DNA of 64,000 nucleotides from Marinobacterium lacunae (GCF_000705555.1 NZ_JMQN01000011.1:62001-126000); one strand, 5' to 3'. Counted from the stretch's first letter, positions 36,996-46,391 are shown. Program-made: numbers and translations. Notes: generated by a model not told the origin, from the sequence alone.

Positions 36996-38023
36996 CAGAT
37001 CAGCCCCTTCTGTTTAGCCATTGTCAGTGCCAGGTCTTCAATCATGTCTTCCTGTCCGCCTACGGTGCCGCGACGGCCAAGCTCGACCAGAATGTCGCGG
37101 GCAGAGATGCCGTACTTCTTCTCGGCACGCTGAGCGAACAGCAGGAACGATGAGTAGACACCGGCGTAACCGAGGGTCAGTGCATCGCGATCGACACGGA
37201 TCGGCTGATCCATCATCGGCACGATCAGGTCTTCGGCCACATCCATGATCTTGTACAGGTCGATACCGGTCTCGCAGCCCATGCGATCAAGCACCGCACA
37301 GAGCACCTCCAACGGGGTGTTACCGGCACCGGCGCCAAGGCCTGCGACAGAGCCGTCGATACGGGCAGCTCCAGCTTCAATCGCCGCCAGCGAGTTGGCC
37401 ACACCCATCGCCATGTTGTGGTGACCGTGGAAACCGATCTCCACGTTCTCCGGCAGTTCGTTACGCAGCAGGCCGATCTTCTCGGTGACTTCATCCGGCA
37501 GCATATAACCGGCCGAATCGGTGCAGTAGATGCAGTTGGCGCCGTAGCCGACCATCAGTTTGGCCTGCTCGAGAATCTTCGCCGCCGGTACCATGTGCGC
37601 CATCATCAAAAAGCCGACGGTATCCATGTTCATCTCGCGGGCCATGGTGATGTGCTGCTGAGACACATCGGCCTCGGTGCAGTGGGTGGCCACACGGATG
37701 GTGGACACGCCCAGTTCTTTGGCCATCTTCAGGTGATCGACGGTACCTATCCCCGGCAGCAGCAGCGCCGAAACCTTGGCCTGCTTCATCTTCGGGATCA
37801 CCGCACCGAGGTACTCCTCGTCGGTGTGGGCCGGGAAACCGTAGTTCACCGAGGCGCCGCCAAGACCGTCGCCGTGGGTTACTTCGATCAGCGGCATACC
37901 CGCTTCGTCCATCGCCGTCGCGACGCTGACCATCTCGTCGACACTGATCTGGTGGCGCTTGGCATGCATGCCGTCACGCAGGCTCATATCGTGCAGACGG
38001 ACTTTCTTACCTTGCAGATTCAT
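36995..38023 (-). CDS. dmpG: 4-hydroxy-2-oxovalerate aldolase
   Basis: A 342-residue HMGL-like TIM-barrel aldolase starting at MNLQGKKV, with GGGGGA upstream; the longer frame to 38050 runs into dmpF. It has [15 protein letters not shown] (metal-binding Asp) at the start, HGDGLGG near 50 and [15 protein letters not shown] with metal-binding His residues. It splits 4-hydroxy-2-oxovalerate into pyruvate and acetaldehyde and channels acetaldehyde to DmpF. It is 19 bases after dmpF. Confidence 0.93.
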   Translation of the reverse strand: MNLQGKKVRLHDMSLRDGMHAKRHQISVDEMVSVATAMDEAGMPLIEVTHGDGLGGASVNYGFPAHTDEEYLGAVIPKMKQAKVSALLLPGIGTVDHLKMAKELGVSTIRVATHCTEADVSQQHITMAREMNMDTVGFLMMAHMVPAAKILEQAKLMVGYGANCIYCTDSAGYMLPDEVTEKIGLLRNELPENVEIGFHGHHNMAMGVANSLAAIEAGAARIDGSVAGLGAGAGNTPLEVLCAVLDRMGCETGIDLYKIMDVAEDLIVPMMDQPIRVDRDALTLGYAGVYSSFLLFAQRAEKKYGISARDILVELGRRGTVGGQEDMIEDLALTMAKQKGLI

Positions 38024-38042
38024 CGTGTTATCCCCCGTCCTA

Positions 38043-38954
38043 TCAGCCACGTTCCGGCAGTGAAATGGTGCCGTTCGCCGCTTCTTCGGCGAACATCTCA
38101 GCGGTGCGCAGGCCCGCGGCGGTCATGATGTCCAGGTTACCGGCGTACTTGGGCAGGAAATCACCCAGACCTTCCACCTCCATGAACATGGAGACACGGT
38201 TGCCATCGAACACCGGGCCATTGACCAGACGGTAGCCCGGCACGTATTTCTGAACCTCGGCCACCATCTGGTGGACCGACTCGGTGATGGCGTCCTGATT
38301 CGGCTCGCCCTCGGTGAGGCAGTGCACGGTGTCACGCATGATCAGCGGCGGCTCGGCCGGGTTGATGATGATGATCGCCTTGCCTTTCTTGGCACCACCC
38401 ACCTTCTCCACCGCACCGGCCGTGGTACGGGTGAACTCGTCGATGTTCTGACGGGTACCCGGTCCTACCGAACGGGAGGAAACCGTGGCGATGATTTCGC
38501 CGTAGCTCACCGGCTGTACACGGCTAACCGCCGCGACCATCGGGATGGTAGCCTGGCCACCGCAGGTGACCATGTTGACGTTCATCTCCAGGTTCTGCGC
38601 ATGGGCAGCCAGATTCACCGGCGGTACGCAGTAGGGGCCAATCGCCGCCGGGGTCAGGTCAACCATGATCACGCCCAGCTCATTCAGCTTGCGGCTGTTC
38701 TCGGCGTGAACATAAGCGGAGGTGGCATCGAAGGCGATGCGGATATCGTCCTCGACCACATGCTTAAGGATGCCGTCGACGCCCTCGGCGCAGGTTTTGA
38801 TGCCCATCTCACGGGCGCGTTTCAGGCCTTCGGATTCGGGGTCGATACCGACCATCCAGACCGGCTCGATCCACTCGGAACGTTTCATCTTCATCAGCAG
38901 ATCGGTGCCGATGTTACCCGGGCCGATAATCACGGCGTTCAGTTTCTTGCTCAT
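38043..38954 (-). CDS. dmpF: Acetaldehyde dehydrogenase (acylating)
   Basis: A 303-residue protein. It has an N-terminal NAD fold ([13 protein letters not shown], residues 8-20) and catalytic Cys in the [16 protein letters not shown] segment near residue 132. It converts acetaldehyde and CoA to acetyl-CoA and works as a complex with DmpG. It lies 17 bases after dmpE in the conserved order E-F-G-H-I. Confidence 0.94.
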   Translation of the reverse strand: MSKKLNAVIIGPGNIGTDLLMKMKRSEWIEPVWMVGIDPESEGLKRAREMGIKTCAEGVDGILKHVVEDDIRIAFDATSAYVHAENSRKLNELGVIMVDLTPAAIGPYCVPPVNLAAHAQNLEMNVNMVTCGGQATIPMVAAVSRVQPVSYGEIIATVSSRSVGPGTRQNIDEFTRTTAGAVEKVGGAKKGKAIIIINPAEPPLIMRDTVHCLTEGEPNQDAITESVHQMVAEVQKYVPGYRLVNGPVFDGNRVSMFMEVEGLGDFLPKYAGNLDIMTAAGLRTAEMFAEEAANGTISLPERG

Positions 38955-38971
38955 AGTCTCTACCTCAGGAA

Positions 38972-39757
38972 TCAGACGAAGCGCACCGATGCGGAACCGA
39001 TGCCGCCGATGGACACGCTCATGAAGTCACCCGCCTTGACCGGCTCCAGCGGCACCAGCGATCCGGAGAGAATCACCTCACCCGCTTTCAGCGGAATACC
39101 GAACTGGCCCAGCATATTGGCCAACCAGGCCACACAGTTAACAGGGCTGCCCAGCGCCGCAGCACCGGCACCGGTTGAAAGCAGAGAGCCGTTTTTCTCG
39201 ACCACCATGCCGCAGGTGGTCAGATCCACCTTGCGCGGGTCAACGGCTGAGTCACCCAGCACGAACAGGCCGCAGGAGGCGTTGTCCGCCACGGTGTCCT
39301 GAATCTTGATCTGCCAGTTCTCGATACGGGAGTCGACAACCTCGAAGCAGGGCATGACGCACTCGGTAGCCGCCAGTACATCGGCGTTGGTAACGCCCGG
39401 GCCCATCAGATCCCGTTTCAGGATGAAGGCGATCTCGCCCTCCGCCTTAGGCTGGATAAGACGCTCGCTGATCGGCATCTCCTGCCCCTGGCTGAACGCC
39501 ATGGTGTCGGTCAGGTAACCAAAGTCGGGCTGGCCAACCTTCAGCATGTTCTGCACCGCCTTGGAGGTGAGACCGATCTTCTTGCCGATGATCTTCTCGC
39601 CCGCTTCGACACGGCGTTCGATCATGCGCAGAGAGATGTGGTAGGCATCCTCGATCGTGATGTCATCGAAACGCTCGGTGAACGGGCGCAGCGTGGTGCG
39701 ATTGATCAGAGCGTTGTAGAGCTCATCACCGCAAGCCTGTATCTGTTGGGTATCCAT
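38972..39757 (-). CDS. dmpE: 2-oxopent-4-enoate hydratase
   Basis: A 261-residue hydratase of the same family as DmpH. It has [25 protein letters not shown] near residue 58, AEGEIAFIL near 105 and [19 protein letters not shown] near 197. It adds water to 2-hydroxypenta-2,4-dienoate. It lies 17 bases upstream of dmpF but 101 bases after dmpC, where archetypal operons have the hydrolase gene dmpD. Confidence 0.92.
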   Translation of the reverse strand: MDTQQIQACGDELYNALINRTTLRPFTERFDDITIEDAYHISLRMIERRVEAGEKIIGKKIGLTSKAVQNMLKVGQPDFGYLTDTMAFSQGQEMPISERLIQPKAEGEIAFILKRDLMGPGVTNADVLAATECVMPCFEVVDSRIENWQIKIQDTVADNASCGLFVLGDSAVDPRKVDLTTCGMVVEKNGSLLSTGAGAAALGSPVNCVAWLANMLGQFGIPLKAGEVILSGSLVPLEPVKAGDFMSVSIGGIGSASVRFV

Positions 39758-39858
39758 AAGCGCTCTTCTTTTATCGTTAATGGATCGATTGGCCTGTATT
39801 CAGGCCGAGTCTGGCCAGGGCGCGTGGTATCCACGCACCCGGAACCGGGAGTTTAGGG

Positions 39859-41319
39859 TTACAGCTTGATGCAGATGTTCTTCAGCTCGGTGTAGAACTC
39901 GAGGCCATGGACCCCGCCTTCGCGACCGATACCGGACTGCTTGGCGCCACCGAAGGCGGTGCGCAGGTCACGCAGGAACCAGGAGTTGACCCAGACGATA
40001 CCGGCTTCCATCTGCTCGGCTACCCGCACGGCACGTGCCGAGTTTTCGGTCCAGATCGCCGCCGCCAAACCGTAGTTGGTATCGTTGGCCAGCGCGATCA
40101 CCTCCTCTTCGGAATCGAAGGGGCGGATGTGACAGCAAGGACCGAAGATCTCTTCGCGGATAACGCGGGCATCGTCGGAGAGTCCAGTCCAGATGGTCGG
40201 CTCGATCCAGGCGCCATCGTTAAGCTCAGCGCCCATATCCGGAATACCACCGCCGATCTCGACCGTCGCGCCCTCTTCCACTGCCAGATCGTAGTAGTAC
40301 TTCACCTTCTGGCGGTGTTCCTGGCTGACCAGCGGACCAAAGTTGGCGCTCTTGTCTTCAGGACGACCCAGTTTCAGCTTGGCAACCTCTTCCTTCATAC
40401 GTGCAAGGAACTGGTCGAATATCGCGCGTTCCACATAGACACGCTCGGTACCCAGGCACACCTGACCGCAGTTGACGAAGGCAGAACGCATGGTGCCCTC
40501 GACCGCCTTTTCGATATCGCAATCGGCAAAGACGATGCCGGGGTTCTTGCCACCGCACTCAAGCGAGATGTTGCGCAGACCAACGGAAGCGGCCTTCATG
40601 ATCGCCTCGCCGGTGCGGGTCTCACCTGTAAAGGTGATCGCATCCACCAGCGGATGGGTGGTTAGGAATTCACCGGCTGAATCGGGACCGAAGCCATGCA
40701 CCACGTTGAATACGCCCGGCGGTACGCCGCACTCGTTCATCACCTCACCGAGCAGCGTGGTCGTTGCCGGTGTCTCTTCCGAGGGCTTCACCACCACGGT
40801 ATTACCGCAGGCCAGAGCAGGACCGACTTTCCAGGTCATCAGCAGCAGCGGCAGGTTCCAGGGGGAGATCACCGCAATCACGCCCTTCGGGGTGCGGTGG
40901 CCAATATTCATAGCCCCCTTGCCATCGGGCGTATCGAGACGGAACGCTTCGGTAGGATGGTTCGCCAGCGTCTCGGAGAACGCCTTGAAGTTCGCCGCGC
41001 CGCGGGGAATATCGATGTGGCTGGCAATGCTGTGCGGCTTGCCGGTATCACGGCACTCGGCGTCGAGGAACTCGTCAAAACGCTCGTTGATGCGATCGGC
41101 GACCTTGTTCAGCAGTGCGATACGCTGTGCCTGTGTCAGCTTGCCCCAGGGACCTTTCAGCGCAGCCTTGGCGGCTTTAACGGCAGCGTCCACCTCTTCG
41201 CGGCCCGCTTCGTGGACCAGTCCGATCAGACTGTTGTCGACCGGGCAGCGGTTCTCAAAGGTCTTGCCGCTGAGGGACGCAGAGTATTCGCCGTTAATAA
41301 AATGTTTGAACTCTTTCAT
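39859..41319 (-). CDS. dmpC: 2-hydroxymuconic semialdehyde dehydrogenase
   Basis: A 486-residue aldehyde dehydrogenase. It has the cofactor segment SPWNLPLLLMTWKVGPALACGNTVV near residue 150, catalytic Glu in LECGGKNPGIV and catalytic Cys in FVNCGQVCLGTERV near 290. It oxidises the ring-cleavage product of catechol to 4-oxalocrotonate with NAD+. As no DmpD hydrolase is present, it is the only visible entry into the lower pathway. GAGG lies before the ATG. It heads the dmpC-E-F-G-H-I unit. Confidence 0.93.
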   Translation of the reverse strand: MKEFKHFINGEYSASLSGKTFENRCPVDNSLIGLVHEAGREEVDAAVKAAKAALKGPWGKLTQAQRIALLNKVADRINERFDEFLDAECRDTGKPHSIASHIDIPRGAANFKAFSETLANHPTEAFRLDTPDGKGAMNIGHRTPKGVIAVISPWNLPLLLMTWKVGPALACGNTVVVKPSEETPATTTLLGEVMNECGVPPGVFNVVHGFGPDSAGEFLTTHPLVDAITFTGETRTGEAIMKAASVGLRNISLECGGKNPGIVFADCDIEKAVEGTMRSAFVNCGQVCLGTERVYVERAIFDQFLARMKEEVAKLKLGRPEDKSANFGPLVSQEHRQKVKYYYDLAVEEGATVEIGGGIPDMGAELNDGAWIEPTIWTGLSDDARVIREEIFGPCCHIRPFDSEEEVIALANDTNYGLAAAIWTENSARAVRVAEQMEAGIVWVNSWFLRDLRTAFGGAKQSGIGREGGVHGLEFYTELKNICIKL

Positions 41320-41481
41320 TGTTGTGCCTCTTCACCCGAAAAGTCATACAGCCTTGATGCTTTCGAGTATAACGATGCACTTTCACGAAAGAAGGGACAA
41401 AAACGAGATCAGATGTTCCCATCCTTGGGAGTATCTGCGGGCAAGACATACAAAAATGGGACAAAAACCATCAAGGGAGGA
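41320..41481 (-). promoter_or_regulatory. dmpC upstream region with direct repeats
   Basis: A 162-base gap between the LysR stop and dmpC. An 11-base direct repeat GGGACAAAAAC (plus strand, 41394-41404 and 41458-41468) is spaced 64 bases. A TATACT-like -10 candidate lies nearer dmpC. These could be regulator sites and a promoter for the lower pathway. No sigma-54 or XylS-type element is seen. Confidence 0.4.
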
Positions 41482-42378
41482 TTAGCTGCTCACGCCCGTC
41501 TCGCGTACCTTGTTGATAACAAAGTCGATAAAGGCCCGCGTCTTGACCGGCAGACTCTCGCGGTGGGGATACATGATATGCACCGGCTTGCTCTGCAGCG
41601 ACCAGTCGTCGAGCAGAGAGCGAATCTCGCCACTCTCCAGTGCATTCTGCACCACATAACGGGGCAGGCATGCAGCACCGATACCCCGCTTGACCGCCTC
41701 CTTGGCGAACATGATCTCATCTGTGCGCAGATGAGCCTTGGGCGTATAGGTTACCGCGTGTCCATCGCGGTCATGGAAACGCCAGAATGCGGTGCGTTTC
41801 AGCACGATCAGCGGCAGCTTGGCCAGATCCTCCGGCGATTGGGGATCACCAAACTGTTCAACTAGGCTGGGGTTGGCACACATCACCATGGCACTGTCGA
41901 ACAACGGCCTCGACACCCAGTCGTTCAGCGTCACTTCACCCAGGCGGAAGGCGATATCGATGCTGTTCTTGACCAGATCAACGTTTTCGTTGCTGAGGAA
42001 CATCTCCACCGAGATTTTGGGGTTCTGTTCCATGAATTCGAACACCCACTCCTTGACGTAGTAGTGGCCGAAGCTGACCGGCGCCGTCACCTTGATATCG
42101 CCGGACAGGGAGGAGAGCTCGCTGTTCACATCCTCAACGCGGGTTTCCAGATCGTTGATCACACCCGAGAGTGTGCTGTAGAAACGTTGCCCCGATTCGG
42201 TCAGACCGAACTTCTTGGCGCTGCGATGGATCAGCTTATAGCCAAGCTCCTGCTCGAACGCCTGCATACGCCGGCTGAGTGTAGAGGTAGGAATATCCAG
42301 ATACTTGGCCGCCGCGACGAGGCTGCCCTTTTCCACAACCTTGATGAAGTAATACAGATCCTGATAGTTCACACCCAC
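41482..42378 (-). CDS. LysR-family regulator upstream of the lower pathway
   Basis: A 298-residue LysR regulator. The N-terminal winged helix is LYYFIKVVEKGSLVAAAKYLDIPTSTLSRRMQAFEQELGYKLI, followed by an effector domain from about residue 90. It lies on the same strand 162 bases before dmpC, not divergent as is typical. It could control dmpC-I, like LysR regulators known in some phenol meta-operons, but could be an unrelated insertion. The effector is unknown. Confidence 0.85.
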   Translation of the reverse strand: MGVNYQDLYYFIKVVEKGSLVAAAKYLDIPTSTLSRRMQAFEQELGYKLIHRSAKKFGLTESGQRFYSTLSGVINDLETRVEDVNSELSSLSGDIKVTAPVSFGHYYVKEWVFEFMEQNPKISVEMFLSNENVDLVKNSIDIAFRLGEVTLNDWVSRPLFDSAMVMCANPSLVEQFGDPQSPEDLAKLPLIVLKRTAFWRFHDRDGHAVTYTPKAHLRTDEIMFAKEAVKRGIGAACLPRYVVQNALESGEIRSLLDDWSLQSKPVHIMYPHRESLPVKTRAFIDFVINKVRETGVSS

Positions 42379-42507
42379 CTCAATAATGGAATTTCAGCTT
42401 TCCAGCGGCGCTGTGGATAAACCTGCGCCCACTTTTATTATTGTTGCAATCAACATTTATATCACAGAGCGCGTCACCTGCGCCCCTTAGCCAAAGGATG
42501 CCCATCG

Positions 42508-43095
42508 ATGAATACCGCGTCTTCAGAAATAGATCGGGACGGGGCGGTGACCGTCGTCATCTCCCGCCGTGTGGTAAAAGGCCAGGAGTCGGAGTTCGAG
42601 CGCCTCAGTTCCGAGATGACCGAGCGTGCCTCCCACTTTCCCGGCCATCTGGGCACCAACATGTTTCGTCCGGCAAGCTCTCAGGACCCGGAATACCGCA
42701 TCATCTTCCGCTTCGCAAGCCGAGAAGACCTGGAGGCTTGGGACCGCTCACCGGCGCGTGCCGAGATGCTCGAGCAGATCGAACCGCTGCTGGTCACGCC
42801 CACTCAGCGCGAAGTGCTCGAAGGCATCACCACCTGGTTTACGCTGCCGGGCCAGAACCCGGTACAGCCGCCGCCCAAATACAAGATGACCATCGTCAGT
42901 TGGCTGGCACTCTACCCGACAGTCACACTGATATTTTTCCTGTTCGGGGATCTGTTGGCCGACATTCCATTATTGCTGCGCACGATGATCGTCACCGCCG
43001 TGGTCATGGTCGCGATGTCCTACCTGCTGATGCCCCGTTTTACCCGCTGGTTTGCATTCTGGTTGTTCCCCAAGCGCGAGCGCGGCGTTCGCTAA
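42508..43095 (+). CDS. Membrane-anchored antibiotic-biosynthesis-monooxygenase (ABM) domain protein
   Basis: A 195-residue protein. Residues about 14-110 form an ABM/dimeric ferredoxin-like domain (VTVVISRRVVKGQESEFERL, HFPGHLGTNMFRP, YRIIFRFASREDLEAWDRS). The C-terminal 80 residues contain two membrane helices (WLALYPTVTLIFFLFG and LLRTMIVTAVVMVAMSYLL). Similar two-part proteins are widespread with unknown substrates; quinone-type or reactive intermediates are possible. It is on the strand opposite to the phenol genes and sits between the LysR gene and dioxygenase copy 3. Confidence 0.8.
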   Translation: MNTASSEIDRDGAVTVVISRRVVKGQESEFERLSSEMTERASHFPGHLGTNMFRPASSQDPEYRIIFRFASREDLEAWDRSPARAEMLEQIEPLLVTPTQREVLEGITTWFTLPGQNPVQPPPKYKMTIVSWLALYPTVTLIFFLFGDLLADIPLLLRTMIVTAVVMVAMSYLLMPRFTRWFAFWLFPKRERGVR

Positions 43096-43120
43096 CAAAC
43101 CTCATCACCTCAAAAAAAAT

Positions 43121-43157
43121 CAAACCCCGCTCAGCCGCAACTGAGTGGGGTTTTGTT
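43121..43157. terminator. Bidirectional terminator between ABM gene and dioxygenase copy 3
   Basis: Stem AAACCCC-CTCAG pairing with CTGAG-GGGGTTT around CCGCAA, flanked by A-run and T-run on either side. It serves convergent genes. Confidence 0.88.
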
Positions 43158-43171
43158 TTAGCCTGACCCGA

Positions 43172-44095
43172 TCAGGTCAGTACGGTCAGGAAGCGCTCGT
43201 TGAGCACGCGATCGTGGTAGAAAATCGCCTTGCCCAGCTTGTCGGCATCCCAGGTGACCGGCTCATGATCGGGATAGTGGTAGTCACCACCAGCAAACAC
43301 CTCTGAACGGTTACCCGACGGATCAAAGAAGTAGATCGTCTTGCCGTGGGTCAGGCCGTGACGGGTAGGACCAATATCGATGGAGGTATCGGTCATGGAG
43401 ATCAGATCGGCCGCGCGCAGCACATCCTCCCAGGTTTCCAGAAAGAAAGACGCGTGGTGGAGCTTGCCCGGTTCCGGATGCTCAATAAACGCCACATCGT
43501 GCGCCTTCATGCTGACGGTGAGGAAGCCCGCCAGACGGGTGCCTTCGCCATCGAGCACCTGCTCGGCCAGATCAAAGCCCAGCACTTCGCGGAACAGATC
43601 GATGGTGCCGGCGATGTTTGGTCCATACAGCAGGCAGTGGTCGAAACGGGTCGCCTTCATGCCGGTCAGGTTGCGCGGCCAGGCCTCGGGGTTGTGGTTG
43701 CCCACCTCCCACTTGCCGGTCTGCTCCTTGGTAGCGAAGATCTCGAACAGGTGCCCGGTCGGGGAGTCAAAACGCACACGGCGGCCGCAGCCTTTGAGCT
43801 CACCTTCGGGGATATCCTCCACCTTGCAGCCGTATTCGATCAGCTCCTGACGCAGCTGCTCAACGGCGCCTTCGTTAACACACTTGTAGCCGACAAAGTC
43901 CATGCCTGCAGAATCCGCCTCGCGAAGTACTACGGAGAACTTGTCCACTTCGGTCCAGCCTTTGAGGTAAACCCTGCCCTGATCGTCACGATCAACCTCA
44001 ATAAGGCCGAGCAGATCCCGGTAGTGGGCAACGGCTTCCTCCATATCGAGCACACGCAACTGGATGTGGCCCGGACGCATTACACCTTTTTTCAT
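43172..44095 (-). CDS. dmpB: Catechol 2,3-dioxygenase, copy 3 (phenol block)
   Basis: A 307-residue extradiol dioxygenase with H153, H214, E265 and H246. It has AGPLF-like changes relative to the other copies ([12 protein letters not shown] in place of EVFCGGD-FYPD). It is preceded by the ferredoxin gene dmpQ (17-base gap), and both lie behind a sigma-54 promoter controlled with the phenol hydroxylase. It cleaves catechol made from phenol. Position dmpQ-dmpB matches the classical dmp order. Confidence 0.95.
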   Translation of the reverse strand: MKKGVMRPGHIQLRVLDMEEAVAHYRDLLGLIEVDRDDQGRVYLKGWTEVDKFSVVLREADSAGMDFVGYKCVNEGAVEQLRQELIEYGCKVEDIPEGELKGCGRRVRFDSPTGHLFEIFATKEQTGKWEVGNHNPEAWPRNLTGMKATRFDHCLLYGPNIAGTIDLFREVLGFDLAEQVLDGEGTRLAGFLTVSMKAHDVAFIEHPEPGKLHHASFFLETWEDVLRAADLISMTDTSIDIGPTRHGLTHGKTIYFFDPSGNRSEVFAGGDYHYPDHEPVTWDADKLGKAIFYHDRVLNERFLTVLT

Positions 44096-44112
44096 CTCTG
44101 CTATTCCTGTCG

Positions 44113-44490
44113 TTATTTTAATTCTGCCTGAGAAAGGCTGACTGACCGGGCCGGCTGGTAACCGGTGGCCAAAGGGAGGGGCTCAGGGCGGATGCACAGA
44201 TCGCTACGGGCGAAGATACGACAGGCCAGGACTATGCCTTCGGCCTCATCCTCTTCGCTTATCCAGGCACGGCTCATCCGTTTGCTCTCATAGTCGCCAT
44301 CGAGCACACGGATACGGCATTTACCGCAACCGCCGCCGCGACAGCCGACTCCGATTACACTCTCACGCGCCTGCTCCATCGCCACCAGCAGGTTCACCGT
44401 TGACGACGCCGTGAACTGCGCCTCGCCGTCATGAACGCTGATTTGATAGGTTTCGGCTTTCGTTGCCTGACTCGCCATATGACTGTTCAT
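44113..44490 (-). CDS. dmpQ: [2Fe-2S] ferredoxin that reactivates catechol 2,3-dioxygenase (DmpQ/XylT)
   Basis: A 125-residue plant-type ferredoxin starting at MNSHMASQ; the open frame extends upstream through the promoter, so the longer version is rejected. Cluster Cys residues lie in [16 protein letters not shown], with the fourth in IVLACRI. DmpQ/XylT proteins reduce iron that has been oxidised in the dioxygenase and so restore activity. The C-terminal tail ([12 protein letters not shown]) is longer than needed. Only this one copy is seen for three dioxygenases. Confidence 0.88.
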   Translation of the reverse strand: MNSHMASQATKAETYQISVHDGEAQFTASSTVNLLVAMEQARESVIGVGCRGGGCGKCRIRVLDGDYESKRMSRAWISEEDEAEGIVLACRIFARSDLCIRPEPLPLATGYQPARSVSLSQAELK

Positions 44491-44581
44491 CTCACTGCCT
44501 GTTGTTATTTTTCGTGCACAGGAACATCTGGGGTTTATGTTCAGAAGTCTTGTGCATCTTCGGCTTTCTTCCAATTGGAGA

Positions 44582-44596
44582 GCAACGCATATGCCA
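44582..44596 (-). promoter_or_regulatory. Sigma-54 (-24/-12) promoter of dmpQ-dmpB
   Basis: On the minus strand TGGCATATGCGTTGC has the GG-N10-GC spacing and the TGGCA/TTGC cores of RpoN promoters. The predicted start site near 44570 leaves a leader of about 80 bases. Confidence 0.8.
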
Positions 44597-44723
44597 ACGA
44601 CGGAAAATTCGAAGAGCAAGAGATGAATATTTATATCTTATTGTTTTATAAATACTTTATTTAATTAAAAAGAATAGATCAGTGGTTAAATTCAACTTAT
44701 GGGATCATTAATTCCCGCATTTG

Positions 44724-44770
44724 ATTCACTAAATGATCAACTGAATATTATCTGTTAACGATTTGCTTAA
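44724..44770. promoter_or_regulatory. Putative DmpR upstream activating site for dmpQ-dmpB
   Basis: The left arm read on the minus strand (TTGATCATTTAGTGAAT, 44740-44724) and the right arm on the plus strand (TTAACGATTTGCTTAA, 44755-44770) resemble the arms of the site near dmpK. The centre lies about 180 bp upstream of the predicted start. The rest of the 44491-44880 gap shows no gene. Confidence 0.6.
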
Positions 44771-44827
44771 ACCGCGAATTGATAGAGGCGCTCTACCCCT
44801 GACAGCGAAGATCCGGTATATCAACTC

Positions 44828-44870
44828 CGGCAATTAAAAACGGGGCTAAAAGCCCCGTTTTTAATTGCCG
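44828..44870. terminator. Perfect 20-bp-stem terminator after dmpP
   Basis: CGGCAATTAAAAACGGGGCT pairs fully with its complement across an AAA loop. The A-run/T-run arms make it a bidirectional terminator. It isolates dmpKLMNOP from dmpQB. Confidence 0.9.
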
Positions 44871-44880
44871 ATCACGCAGA

Positions 44881-45942
44881 TCAGATCCGTTTGAACAGCG
44901 CCGAGCGACTGGTCTCTTCACTGCCATCGGCGGCTGTGAAGAACCGCTCCATGTGGATATCACGCTCGAACAAACGTCCTTGCATCAGCGTGGTGATTGC
45001 CGCATCGATCATCGGCGGAGGCCCGCACAGGTAAGCCTTGTGGCCGCTAAAGCGGTTATCGAAGTGCGCCTTGGCCGCCTCATGCACGAAGCCGGTAAAA
45101 CCCGTCCACTCATCTTCCGGCAATGGCGCGTTCAGGGCCGGTATATAGTGGAAGTTGCTGTGCGCTTGCGCCAGCACCTCGAAGATCTCCCGATTATAGA
45201 GCTCGGCCACATTCCGCGCGCCCTGAAACAGGTAGATCTGCCGGGTATCGCCCTGCTCCAGCATATCCAGAATCATCGACTGTGGGCTTGAAAGCCCAGA
45301 GCCGCCGGCAATGAAGATCGCATCCTGTTCATCCGACTTGCGCACGAAAAACTGGCCATAGGGGCCGGAGATATCCAGCGTATCGCCAACGCCCAGCTGC
45401 TCGTGCAGCCAGGTGGTACCGGCGCCACCTGGCACCTTGCGCACATGCAGCTCAAGACAGTCGCTGTCACTGGGCTTATTGGCGATGGAGAAGGCACGAG
45501 TGCCTTCGACGCCGGGGATGCGCAGGTTGATGTACTGTCCGGCCTGAAACTCCATCCCACGATCGAGCTTGAACCAGATCCCCTTGATGGTGGGTGAGAG
45601 ATCGCGGATTTCGCTAACGGTGCCGACGAAATCCCGCACCGGGAACCCTTCAAAATCGGGGTCCACATCGATATCCGCCTCGATGGTCATGTCAGATTCC
45701 GGCATGGCGCAGCAGGCCAGCACCTTGCCCTCGTCCCGTTCCATATCCATCAGCGCGAAGGGAGAAGCGTTACCCACATCCGCTTCGCCTTCGAGTACCT
45801 GTACCTTGCAGGTTGCACAGGTGCCGTGACCACAGGCAAAGGGCAACCAGACCCCCTGGCGCAGGGCAGCGTCCAGAATGGTCTGCCCCTCCTCCACCTC
45901 GATCACATCGCCGGTGGGTTCGATGGTGACTTCATAGCTCAT
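44881..45942 (-). CDS. dmpP: Phenol hydroxylase reductase component (P5)
   Basis: A 353-residue protein. It has a [2Fe-2S] ferredoxin domain (C37, C42, C45, C77), an FAD domain with RAFSIANKP and an NAD domain with FIAGGSGLSSPQSMILDML and CGPPPMIDA. It feeds electrons from NADH to the diiron hydroxylase LNO. AGAGGT precedes the ATG. It is the last gene of dmpKLMNOP, 23 bases after dmpO, followed by a strong terminator. Confidence 0.94.
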   Translation of the reverse strand: MSYEVTIEPTGDVIEVEEGQTILDAALRQGVWLPFACGHGTCATCKVQVLEGEADVGNASPFALMDMERDEGKVLACCAMPESDMTIEADIDVDPDFEGFPVRDFVGTVSEIRDLSPTIKGIWFKLDRGMEFQAGQYINLRIPGVEGTRAFSIANKPSDSDCLELHVRKVPGGAGTTWLHEQLGVGDTLDISGPYGQFFVRKSDEQDAIFIAGGSGLSSPQSMILDMLEQGDTRQIYLFQGARNVAELYNREIFEVLAQAHSNFHYIPALNAPLPEDEWTGFTGFVHEAAKAHFDNRFSGHKAYLCGPPPMIDAAITTLMQGRLFERDIHMERFFTAADGSEETSRSALFKRI

Positions 45943-45965
45943 ACTCTTTACCTCTAAATGCCCCC

Positions 45966-46328
45966 TCAGACGCCTGCGTCCTGAAAACCTTTCAGGTCCG
46001 GGGTCTGAAAACGCAGCAGGGATTTATGGTCAATTCCCTGATCGATCAGCGCCACATCCAGCTGCGGCACAAATGACTCACCGTTGAGCAGCCAGGTGGT
46101 GTGCGCCCAGTCGATCTGCGGCCACTCGGGATGGGGTTCAAACCCTTCCGCCATCACCTCGTCGCGCAGCTGACGAAAGGTCATCGTCGGCGGCACCGGA
46201 AAGGCAAAGGCGGCGCAGAACATCAGATGATGGTCCCAGCCCGCATATACAATCTGGTTACCGTGGAAGTTCTCGACGCGGTCACGCACCACGCCGGTAT
46301 AGTTGGGGGTATAAGCATGTACTGGCAT
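45966..46328 (-). CDS. dmpO: Phenol hydroxylase P4 subunit
   Basis: A 120-residue protein starting at MPVHAYTPNY, with GAGGA 8 bases upstream; a longer frame of 15 codons lacks such a site. It has FHGNQIVYAGWDHHLMFCAAFAFPVPPTMTF, characteristic of the DmpO small gamma subunit of the hydroxylase. It is 63 bases after dmpN. Confidence 0.92.
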   Translation of the reverse strand: MPVHAYTPNYTGVVRDRVENFHGNQIVYAGWDHHLMFCAAFAFPVPPTMTFRQLRDEVMAEGFEPHPEWPQIDWAHTTWLLNGESFVPQLDVALIDQGIDHKSLLRFQTPDLKGFQDAGV

Positions 46329-46391
46329 TGTTTTTATCCTCATATCGGGGGCTGTTAGCGCCCCCTCATGCAATCGGTTGGCCGGGGGCGC

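Noticed and set aside
44491-44619. Longer N-terminus for the ferredoxin gene
   Set aside because: The extension overlaps the sigma-54 promoter and has no homology-like content. The ATG at 44490 fits the family length.
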